In this document: positions 36,772 to 43,105 of the stretch, piece by piece
How the letters are laid out: each line of letters begins with the position of its first letter
Position numbering within the stretch: position 1 is the stretch's first letter
Source of the DNA: Nautiliaceae bacterium
GTDB taxonomy: Bacteria; Campylobacterota; Campylobacteria; Campylobacterales; Nautiliaceae
Direction: 5' to 3'
Length of the DNA stretch: 45,764 bases
Assembly: GCA_027011225.1 (NCBI GenBank)
Contig: JALVAK010000188.1
Span: forward strand, 1-45,764
Notes under the pieces: generated by a model
Databases searched by the model: none
What the model was told of the DNA's origin: nothing
What the model saw: the letters and a program-made list of their open reading frames with translations, nothing else
Position numbers and translations under genes: made by a program

Positions 36772-37431
36772 TTTATACTTTATTGGGTCTTTAATTCCAG
36801 CTTTTTCAAAGCCCTTGAGTCTTAGTCTACAACTATCACAAACTCCACAAGCTTCATCTTCTTCTTTATAACAACTCCACGTAAGCTCAAGCGGAACTCC
36901 TACTTCAATAGCTTTTTTTACAATATCTTCTTTTTTAAGATGAATAAGAGGTGTTTTTATCTCTATATTTGTCTGAGGCTTTGTACCCGCATTTATTGCT
37001 TTTTGCATATAGCTTATAAATTCTTCCCTGCAGTCTGGATAACCGCTACTATCTTCTTCAACCACTCCTATATAAATAGCACTTGCTCCTTCTTTCTCAG
37101 CTACTGCAGCGGCAATTGAAAGAAAAATTCCATTTCTAAATGGAACGTAAGTTACAGGAATACCAGGCTTAATTCCATCAGTTGGCACTTCAATATTTTC
37201 ATCAACTAATGCACTTGCTCCAATTTGCTTAAAAAAAGGAATATCAATTATATATCTATTCTTAAGCCCTAAATAATCACAAATTTTATTAAAACTCTCA
37301 AGCTCTTTAGCTTCTGTTCTTTGCCCATAATTAAAGTGAAGTGGAATTATCTCATAGCCTTCATTTTTTGCTATAAAAGCAGCAGTAGTAGAATCCATAC
37401 CACCACTAAGTATCACCACAGCTTTTTTCAT
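36766..37431 (-). CDS. queC: 7-cyano-7-deazaguanine synthase QueC
   Basis: QueC converts CDG to preQ0 in the queuosine tRNA modification pathway, using ATP and ammonia. The N-terminal PP-loop is [14 protein letters not shown], and the family's [27 protein letters not shown] and GYPDCREEF follow. The C-terminal zinc-binding cysteines lie in [19 protein letters not shown]. Two ATGs are in tandem; the second (37431) lies 6 nt from AAAAGG and is chosen. It is divergent from ybeY. Its stop codon is embedded in a copy of the repeated motif. Confidence 0.97.
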   Translation of the reverse strand: MKKAVVILSGGMDSTTAAFIAKNEGYEIIPLHFNYGQRTEAKELESFNKICDYLGLKNRYIIDIPFFKQIGASALVDENIEVPTDGIKPGIPVTYVPFRNGIFLSIAAAVAEKEGASAIYIGVVEEDSSGYPDCREEFISYMQKAINAGTKPQTNIEIKTPLIHLKKEDIVKKAIEVGVPLELTWSCYKEEDEACGVCDSCRLRLKGFEKAGIKDPIKYKE

Positions 37432-37445
37432 CATAAGCCTTTTTG

Positions 37446-37451
37446 TATAAT
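37446..37451 (+). promoter_or_regulatory. -10 promoter box for ybeY
   Basis: TTGTATAATTTT holds a perfect TATAAT 21 nt before the ybeY ATG, in the 41-nt gap between divergent genes. Confidence 0.55.
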
Positions 37452-37472
37452 TTTACTAAAAAAGGGCTAAAT

Positions 37473-37892
37473 ATGATAGAGTTTGATAATAGAACAGATT
37501 TTAATTTTAATGCAGATGAGTTAGAAGAAATTTGTAAATATCTTACAGATAAAGATGTTGAGCTCATTTTAACTACAGATGAAGAAATTAAAAAGATAAA
37601 TAAAGAATTTAGAAATAAAGATAAAGCCACTGATGTATTAAGTTTTCCTCTTGAAAATATACCGGGTATGCCACTTGGTAGTATTGTAATATCTATTGAT
37701 ACTGCTAAAAAAGAAGCTGAGGAGTTTGGACATAGTATTGAAGATGAGATAAAACTTCTATTTATTCATGGACTACTTCATTTACTTGGATATGACCATG
37801 AAATAGACAATGGAGAAATGAGAGCAAAAGAAGCTGAAATTATTGAAAAATTTAATCTTCCAAAGAGCTTAATTGTTAGGAATGAAACATAG
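37473..37892 (+). CDS. ybeY: endoribonuclease YbeY (16S rRNA maturation)
   Basis: YbeY is a single-strand endoribonuclease required for 16S rRNA 3'-end processing and ribosome quality control. The 139-residue protein has the metal motif HGLLHLLGYDHEID, matching the H-G-x-L-H-L-x-G-Y-D-H signature, and the upstream NKEFRNKDKATDVLSFP. I chose the ATG at 37473 because AAAAAAGGG lies about 6 nt upstream. The longer frame from a TTG at 37443 has no site and would run through the promoter. It overlaps the epimerase gene by 17 nt at its 3' end. Confidence 0.95.
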   Translation: MIEFDNRTDFNFNADELEEICKYLTDKDVELILTTDEEIKKINKEFRNKDKATDVLSFPLENIPGMPLGSIVISIDTAKKEAEEFGHSIEDEIKLLFIHGLLHLLGYDHEIDNGEMRAKEAEIIEKFNLPKSLIVRNET

Positions 37893-38688
37893 TCATTAAT
37901 GATTTTTCAATTGTTGGATATTCAAATTTAAATCCAGCTTTAATTAAATTTTTAGGCAATACTTTTTGAGAAGAAAGTAAAACTTCTGCACCTTCACCAT
38001 ATAAAATTTTTAAAACAAATGGAGGAATAATAAAGAAAGCTTTTTTATTTAAAGCTTTTGCTAATGTTTTTGTAAATTCGTAGTTAGTTGTATAAAAAGG
38101 AGTTGATGCATTAAAAATGCCTGTTAGTTTATTTTCAATTAAAAACTTATAAACCCTAATTAAATCTCTTATATCAATAAAACTTAAAAAATTACATCCT
38201 CTGCCAATCGTACCACCAAGATTTAATCTAAAAGGTAAAAGCATCTGTTTTATTGCTCCTCCATCCTTTCCTAAAACAACTGAGAGACGAAGAATTGAAG
38301 TAGGTTTATTGCATTTTAAAGCTTCTTCTTCCCATTTTTTAGCCAAATTTGCTAAAAAATTATCTGCTAAATCGCTATCTTCATCGCAACTACAATTATT
38401 TGGATAAATGCCTATTGCTGAAGTTGAGATGAAATATTTTACATTTGAGCTATTTATAATTTCAACTATTTTTTTTGTAGTATCTATTCTAGAAGATAAA
38501 AGCTCTTTTTTATACTCTTCATTCCATCTTTTTAATATACTAGCTCCTGCAAGATTTATAACAATATCGCAATTTTTTATCTTTTCAATTTCATTAAAAT
38601 TTTTCTTATCAATTATCAAAACTTCATCAAACTCTTTTGCTAAATTACTCCCTATAAATCCCCTACCACCTACAATTGCAACTTTCAT
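37876..38688 (-). CDS. TIGR01777-type NAD-dependent epimerase/dehydratase
   Basis: This is a 270-residue Rossmann-fold protein of the extended SDR type related to E. coli YfcH. The dinucleotide loop is VAIVGGRGFIGSNLA. Further motifs are INLAGASILKRWNEEYKKEL and FISTSAIGIYPN, then the typical WEEEALKCNKPTSILRLSVVLG. The latter region gives the family its usual GGAIKQMLLPFRLNLGG. The biochemical role is unknown for the group. It overlaps rpoN by 4 nt (ATGA) and is convergent with ybeY. Confidence 0.88.
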   Translation of the reverse strand: MKVAIVGGRGFIGSNLAKEFDEVLIIDKKNFNEIEKIKNCDIVINLAGASILKRWNEEYKKELLSSRIDTTKKIVEIINSSNVKYFISTSAIGIYPNNCSCDEDSDLADNFLANLAKKWEEEALKCNKPTSILRLSVVLGKDGGAIKQMLLPFRLNLGGTIGRGCNFLSFIDIRDLIRVYKFLIENKLTGIFNASTPFYTTNYEFTKTLAKALNKKAFFIIPPFVLKILYGEGAEVLLSSQKVLPKNLIKAGFKFEYPTIEKSLMTMFHS

Positions 38689-39905
38689 TTTTTAACCTTA
38701 TATAGTTTTTTGCGCTCTCTGCTTGTTGGAATGCCTAAAGAATCTCTATATTTTGAAATAGTGCGTCTTACAAGATTAAGATTATATTTTTTATTTATAA
38801 TTTCTGTAATTTTATCATCGCTAAGAGGTTTTGTTTTATCTTCATTTTTTATAATATTTTTAATCTCCTCTTTTATTTGATTTGAAGAAATTTCTTCATC
38901 AAGTGCTACAGAAAAAAAGCTTTTTAGAGGAATTATACCTCTATTGCATAAAATATATTTATTTGAAATTGCTCTAGAAATAGTAGATGGAGCATAATCA
39001 AGCTCATCAGCTAAATCTTTAATTTTCATAGGTCTAATAACTCCTCCTACAAAAAATTCATATTGAAATTCTACTATCATCAAAGCAATTTTTTTGAGAG
39101 TTGATTTTCTAAGCTCTAATGCTTCTACTAAATTTTTAGCCTCTTTTATCTTCTTTTTACAAAATCCATCGTTTAAATCACACTCTTTAATATTAATTTC
39201 TGGATAATACTCATCATTTAATTTAATTTGAAGCTCTCCATTTATGTTTAATACAACAATCTCAGGAATTATCTCATCATTTTTCATATACTCAAATGCG
39301 GGGGTTACTTTTAGGTTTTTAATAAATTTTATAGCTTCTTTAAAGTATTTTGAATCATCATATTTATGTAAATTTTCTAAATCTTCAATCATCATTTTTG
39401 CTAAATGAAAAACTTCTTTTTTAATATCAAGATTATAAAGCTGAAAAAGCATACACTCTTTAATATCTTTTGCACCAACTCCAGCCGGATTTAAATATAT
39501 AAAACGCTCTCTTACTTTTTTAACTTTCTCCACACTAACACCTAATTTTTTTGCAATTTCTCTCTCATCTCCTTCAAAAAAACCTTCCATTGAAATATCT
39601 TTTAAAATTTCATATGCAATTTGTTTTGATTTTTCTGTAGGAAAAAGATTTGAATTTTCAATTTGCTCAATCAAATCCTCATACAAAGTTTTTTTTGAAA
39701 TACTTAAAGCTTCAATTTCATCAGTTATAGCATTTTTTAGATTACTAACTGTTACAAATCTTTTGTTTCTAACTTCTAAAAAAGGATTATTTTTTTCTTC
39801 TTCTTTTGCTAAATCTATCAATTCATCAACGCTTGCTTTTAAAATAGGTAAAAAATTTAAAAGTTTTGTAGAAATTTTATTATTTACTTTATTTTTAAGT
39901 TTCAT
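38685..39905 (-). CDS. rpoN: RNA polymerase sigma-54 factor RpoN
   Basis: Sigma-54 recognises -24/-12 promoters and, in this phylum, drives mid-stage flagellar genes with the activator FlgR. The N-terminal region I is present (LLNFLPILKASVDELIDLA, then EEKNNPFLEV) but poor in glutamine compared with the usual sequence. The core-binding region follows, then a helix-turn-helix (MKIKDLADELDYAPSTISRA). The C-terminal RpoN box is LVRRTISKYRDSLGIP. Length (406 residues) is like Campylobacter RpoN. lptB-rpoN adjacency is widely conserved in proteobacteria; here lptB ends 4 nt into it (ATGA). Confidence 0.96.
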   Translation of the reverse strand: MKLKNKVNNKISTKLLNFLPILKASVDELIDLAKEEEKNNPFLEVRNKRFVTVSNLKNAITDEIEALSISKKTLYEDLIEQIENSNLFPTEKSKQIAYEILKDISMEGFFEGDEREIAKKLGVSVEKVKKVRERFIYLNPAGVGAKDIKECMLFQLYNLDIKKEVFHLAKMMIEDLENLHKYDDSKYFKEAIKFIKNLKVTPAFEYMKNDEIIPEIVVLNINGELQIKLNDEYYPEINIKECDLNDGFCKKKIKEAKNLVEALELRKSTLKKIALMIVEFQYEFFVGGVIRPMKIKDLADELDYAPSTISRAISNKYILCNRGIIPLKSFFSVALDEEISSNQIKEEIKNIIKNEDKTKPLSDDKITEIINKKYNLNLVRRTISKYRDSLGIPTSRERKKLYKVKK

Positions 39906-40621
39906 AAATTAAAATCTTCTCCTAAGTAATATTTTCTAACTTCTGGATGAGAAATAATATGATTTGCATCACCTTTTGTTAGTATTTTACCATCTTTTAA
40001 TACATAAGCCGTATCGCAAATAGATAATGTCTCTCTTACATTATGGTCTGTAATTATAACTCCTATATTATTTTGGCTTAATTTTTTAATTAAGTTTTTG
40101 ATATCTTTAACATTAACTGGGTCAACTCCAGCAAAAGGCTCATCTAAAAATAAAAATTTAGGTTTTGGCACAAGAGCTCTAGCAATCTCTACTCTTCTTC
40201 TCTCACCTCCGCTTAAATTAATTCCTTTTCTTTTTCTAATTGGCTCAATATTAAAAGCTTCTAAAAGCTCTTCTACTACTTTTTTCCTCTCTTCTTTTTT
40301 ATAATACTCTTCTGCCACTATATATAAATTATCTTCAACACTCAAATCTCTAAAAATTGAGCTCTCTTGTGGTAGATATCCTATTCCAAGTCTTGCTTTT
40401 TTATGAAGTGGATAGTTTGTAATATTTTTATCATCCAACCAAACCTCTCCTTCATCTGGAGTTAAAAGCCCACAAATTAAGTAAAAAGTAGTAGTTTTTC
40501 CAGCTCCATTAGGACCTAAAAGCCCTACTACTTCTCCTGTTTTTGCTTCAATACTTACACCTTTTATAATTAAAGTATCTTTAAAAGATTTTTTCAAATT
40601 TTTTGCTTTTAATATTGACAT
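39902..40621 (-). CDS. lptB: LPS export ABC transporter ATPase LptB
   Basis: LptB powers transport of lipopolysaccharide from the inner membrane to the cell surface. All ABC motifs are in order: Walker A LLGPNGAGKTTTFYLICG, Q-loop GYLPQESSIFRDLSVEDN, signature INLSGGERRRVEIARAL and Walker B FLFLDEPFAGVDP. The switch histidine is in VIITDHNVRETL. Length (239 residues) and the rpoN neighbour fit LptB rather than amino-acid transporters. The start lies 13 nt inside tsaE. LptF, LptG and LptC are not in the window. Confidence 0.96.
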   Translation of the reverse strand: MSILKAKNLKKSFKDTLIIKGVSIEAKTGEVVGLLGPNGAGKTTTFYLICGLLTPDEGEVWLDDKNITNYPLHKKARLGIGYLPQESSIFRDLSVEDNLYIVAEEYYKKEERKKVVEELLEAFNIEPIRKRKGINLSGGERRRVEIARALVPKPKFLFLDEPFAGVDPVNVKDIKNLIKKLSQNNIGVIITDHNVRETLSICDTAYVLKDGKILTKGDANHIISHPEVRKYYLGEDFNL

Positions 40622-41004
40622 TCAATCTCCCTTTTATCTCCATTTACCTTAATATTTAACTTTAAAAAATCAAATCCATACATTTTTAAAATATCTTCTA
40701 TCTCCTCTCCCCATTCAATAAAATGATAGCCCTCATTTTCAAGCTCTTCTATCATCCCAAGAGACAAAAATTCATCCTTTTTTTGATATACATCATAATG
40801 ATAAACATCTCCATATCTATTTTGAATAGCAAATGTAGGAGAAGTAGCTTCTTTTTTTATTCCTAAAGATTTTACAAATTCTTTAACTAACGTCGTTTTT
40901 CCACTTCCAAGCGCTCCATTTAGAAGAATTATTTTTTTTCCCGAATTTTTAATACACTCTATTACAGGTTTTAAATCTTTAATAGATTTTATAATAAATT
41001 TCAT
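40609..41004 (-). CDS. tsaE: tRNA threonylcarbamoyladenosine biosynthesis ATPase TsaE
   Basis: TsaE is the ATPase that supports the TsaB-TsaD complex in making t6A37 on ANN-decoding tRNAs. The 131-residue protein has the P-loop LLNGALGSGKTTLVKEF, the SPTFAIQNRYGDVYHYDVY stretch with the metal-ligand Thr and Asp, and HFIEWGEEIED. It is slightly shorter than E. coli TsaE. The 108-nt gap upstream to the msrB stop holds motif copy 5 and nothing else I can name. It overlaps lptB by 13 nt. Confidence 0.95.
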   Translation of the reverse strand: MKFIIKSIKDLKPVIECIKNSGKKIILLNGALGSGKTTLVKEFVKSLGIKKEATSPTFAIQNRYGDVYHYDVYQKKDEFLSLGMIEELENEGYHFIEWGEEIEDILKMYGFDFLKLNIKVNGDKREIECQY

Positions 41005-41091
41005 TGTATCCTTTCACTTTTGATTAAAGTTACAACCCTAAATGCTTTAAAGTTTTTAAAAATTTTAATTTGCAAGAGTATTTTAAGCTTA

Positions 41092-41112
41092 ATTAACATA
41101 ATATTCTTACTC
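41092..41112 (-). repeat. GAGTAA...TTATGTTAA motif, copy 5 (after the msrB stop)
   Basis: The - strand reads GAGTAAGAATATTATGTTAA plus T, one change from consensus, directly after the msrB TAA. Its own TAA is in frame with msrB, giving tandem stops. Confidence 0.8.
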
Positions 41113-41481
41113 TTAATATTTGGGAATAAATTTTAAACTTGCTGAATTTATACAATATCTAAGCCCTGTAGGAGCTGGTCCGTCTCCAAAAAGATGTCCT
41201 AGATGAGCTTTACAATTAGCGCACATAACTTCAACCCTTACCATTCCTCCGCTAAAATCTGGAGCTTCAAGAATTTCACCTATAGAGATATAAAAACTTG
41301 GCCAACCACTCCCACTATCAAATTTATGCTCACTGCTAAAAAGAGGAGCATCACAACATTTGCAAAGATATATACCAGCTTCTTTATTGTCCCAATATTC
41401 ATTATCAAATGCTCTTTCTGTACCTTTATTGCATATTACATATTTTTCAAATTCATTTAATTTATTTTTACAATTACACAT
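41113..41481 (-). CDS. msrB: peptide-methionine (R)-S-oxide reductase MsrB
   Basis: MsrB repairs oxidised methionine (R-sulfoxide form). The 122-residue protein carries two zinc CxxC pairs (YLCKCCDAPLF and VMCANCKAHLG). SGSGWPSFY and GHLFGDGPAPTGLRYC also appear, and the catalytic Cys is in RYCINSASLKF. The ATG at 41481 has AAAGG 6 nt upstream and is preferred to the TTG-started longer frame from 41529, which would cross the recR promoter region. No MsrA domain is fused. It is divergent from recR. Confidence 0.95.
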   Translation of the reverse strand: MCNCKNKLNEFEKYVICNKGTERAFDNEYWDNKEAGIYLCKCCDAPLFSSEHKFDSGSGWPSFYISIGEILEAPDFSGGMVRVEVMCANCKAHLGHLFGDGPAPTGLRYCINSASLKFIPKY

Positions 41482-41494
41482 ATCCAACCTTTGA

Positions 41495-41500
41495 TATAAT
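41495..41500 (+). promoter_or_regulatory. -10 promoter box for recR
   Basis: TTTGATATAATTTC holds a perfect TATAAT 30 nt before the recR ATG, in the 49-nt gap between msrB and recR. Confidence 0.55.
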
Positions 41501-41530
41501 TTCAAATATTTTATCCAAAATAGGAGCAAA

Positions 41531-42097
41531 ATGAAAGATTTAAAATCTCTAAATCAATTAATAGAAATATTAGAAGAGTTGCCAAGTATAGGCAAAAAAA
41601 GTGCTACAAGACTTGCTATTTCTTTAGCAAAAGATAAATATAAAGCACTTAAATTAATTAATGCATTAGAAAATGCAATTTCATCTATTCAAGAATGTCA
41701 AATTTGTGGTAATTTTAGCGAGCATGAAATTTGTGAAATATGTGATAATCCCCACAGAGATAAAACTTTGGCAATAGTCGAGAGCTCAAAAGATATTTTA
41801 ACTATTGAAGAGAGTGGAAGTTATAATGGTTATTATTTTGTTCTTTCGCATTTAGATGATGAAAATATTCAAAAACTAAAAGATATCATAAAAGAAAAAG
41901 AGATAAAAGAAGTTATTTTTGCATTTCCTCCATCAGTAGAAAGTGAAGCTAGAGTTATGCTATTAGAAGATAAATTAAAAGATATGAATGTAGACTTTTC
42001 CCAAATAGCACAAGGAGTGCCAACTGGAGTTCAATTTGAAAATGTGGACATAAACTCTTTAGCAAAAGCCATAAAACTTAGAGTTAAGCTTCACTAA
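41531..42097 (+). CDS. recR: recombination protein RecR
   Basis: RecR works in RecF(O)R-type loading of RecA onto gapped DNA. The 188-residue protein has the helix-hairpin-helix (LEELPSIGKKSATRLAISLA) and a four-Cys zinc motif (CQICGNFSEHEICEICDNP). A Toprim domain follows (LAIVESSKDILTIEESG), and the C-terminal ends in AQGVPTGVQFENVD. The ATG follows TAGGAGC. It overlaps the uncharacterised gene on the other strand by 14 nt at its 3' end. Confidence 0.96.
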   Translation: MKDLKSLNQLIEILEELPSIGKKSATRLAISLAKDKYKALKLINALENAISSIQECQICGNFSEHEICEICDNPHRDKTLAIVESSKDILTIEESGSYNGYYFVLSHLDDENIQKLKDIIKEKEIKEVIFAFPPSVESEARVMLLEDKLKDMNVDFSQIAQGVPTGVQFENVDINSLAKAIKLRVKLH

Positions 42098-42533
42098 GCT
42101 CATCTCTGTGAGGCTTCCAACAATCATTAAAAAATTTGCTTTCTCTTTTTAATACATCTTTATCACATGAATTTACTACATTTTTTGCCCACTCTTCAAT
42201 TTTTTGCCCTACTTCCTCACCAAATCTTAAAAATACGGCTCTTTTATAATCATCGCTTGTATAAACTTTACCTCCAACATATGGAAGTCCATCTAAAGCT
42301 TGAATTTTAAAAATTTCAAATGTTTTATCATCAAGCTCTTTTTTACCTTCAAATTGTTTACTAACTTCTTCTTTTTCTTTTGCTATTCTTTTAGTTTGAG
42401 ATAAGTTTTTAAAAATTGCATACTTAGTAGCTTCTGCAATACCTATAGCTTCGGCAGTTTTTTCATCAAAACCTAAATTCATCGCTCTAAACTTTTGCAA
42501 AGCTGCCATTTTTGGAAATCTATTTATTTTCAT
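42084..42533 (-). CDS. uncharacterised conserved-looking protein
   Basis: The 149-residue protein is soluble, mixed-charge and mostly helical. The N-terminus (FPKMAALQKFRAMNLGF) is basic, and the next part (DEKTAEAIGIAEATKYAIFKN) looks helix-rich. A Lys/Glu helix comes next, then LDGLPYVGGKVYTSDDYKRAVF, and the end has two cysteines (NSCDKDV and NDCWKPHRDE). I do not recognise a named family, though it reads like a small cytoplasmic protein of this phylum. A strong GGAGGGG precedes the ATG by a few bases. It is convergent with recR and divergent from the beta-barrel gene. Confidence 0.6.
   Translation of the reverse strand: MKINRFPKMAALQKFRAMNLGFDEKTAEAIGIAEATKYAIFKNLSQTKRIAKEKEEVSKQFEGKKELDDKTFEIFKIQALDGLPYVGGKVYTSDDYKRAVFLRFGEEVGQKIEEWAKNVVNSCDKDVLKRESKFFNDCWKPHRDELSEA
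42086..42116. terminator. possible bidirectional terminator at the recR 3' end
   Basis: AAGCTTCAC (42086-42094) pairs with GTGAGGCTT (42108-42116), nine base pairs with one G-U, around a 13-nt loop. It lies over both convergent stop codons. No U-tract follows on either strand. Confidence 0.4.
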
Positions 42534-42607
42534 TATCCCCTCCTACGTTTTTTATTATTATAGACTATTTTTTATTAAAATGATAAAATTTTTAAAAAGG
42601 AGAGAGA

Positions 42608-43105
42608 ATGAAAAAATTGTTTTTTATATTTTTATTTATTATTAATTTATATGCTCTAGAAAATGGAATCGGATTTTATTTAAATATTGGAGGAGGATTT
42701 GACACAAGAGATACAGACAATGAAAAAACATCATTAAACCTTTCATATGGAGGAGGAGCTATAGTATATAATGTAAATGAATACGATATTTATTATGGGT
42801 TAAAAGCTGGAGGTGATTTTGGAAAAATGAAATTTAAAGAAAAAAATAACTTTAATACTCTAAAAATTCAAGGAGAAATAGGTTATAGAATTTTAAAAGC
42901 TACAGATATTTATTTCATTTTAGGATATGAAAAACTTCACATTCAATCAAAAAACTATACAGGATTTGGATTTGGTATAGGAGGAGCAAAAACTCTTGAT
43001 GATTTATTTAGAATTTTTGCAGATTTAACAAATTATTCAGTAGATAATAATAACGACACAATAAATGATACTAGATTAAATATAGGCTTAATTATTAAAG
43101 ATTAA
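42608..43105 (+). CDS. small outer-membrane beta-barrel protein
   Basis: The 165-residue protein has a signal peptide (MKKLFFIFLFIINLYA) and then alternating-hydrophobicity strands with aromatic and glycine repeats, such as GIGFYLNIGGGFDTRD, IYYGLKAGGDFGKM and GFGFGIGGAKTL. This looks like an eight-strand outer-membrane barrel (OmpW- or porin-like), though the last residues (LIIKD) are not the classic terminal phenylalanine. AAAGGAGAG precedes the ATG, and a weak GATAAAAT may be the promoter. The function is unknown. Its TAA overlaps the end of the molybdopterin enzyme gene (TTAA). Confidence 0.72.
   Translation: MKKLFFIFLFIINLYALENGIGFYLNIGGGFDTRDTDNEKTSLNLSYGGGAIVYNVNEYDIYYGLKAGGDFGKMKFKEKNNFNTLKIQGEIGYRILKATDIYFILGYEKLHIQSKNYTGFGFGIGGAKTLDDLFRIFADLTNYSVDNNNDTINDTRLNIGLIIKD

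Noticed and set aside
37889-37900. Palindrome TCATTAATGA at the ybeY/epimerase junction as a dif-like or operator site
   Set aside because: It is a ten-base AT-rich palindrome with no spacer or second arm, and such palindromes are common at this composition.
41005-41102. A 32-codon reading frame starting at the ATG inside motif copy 5 and ending over the tsaE start
   Set aside because: It has no properly spaced ribosome-binding site, its composition is ordinary Lys/Ile-rich AT sequence, and the frames after the other copies have different lengths and sequences.
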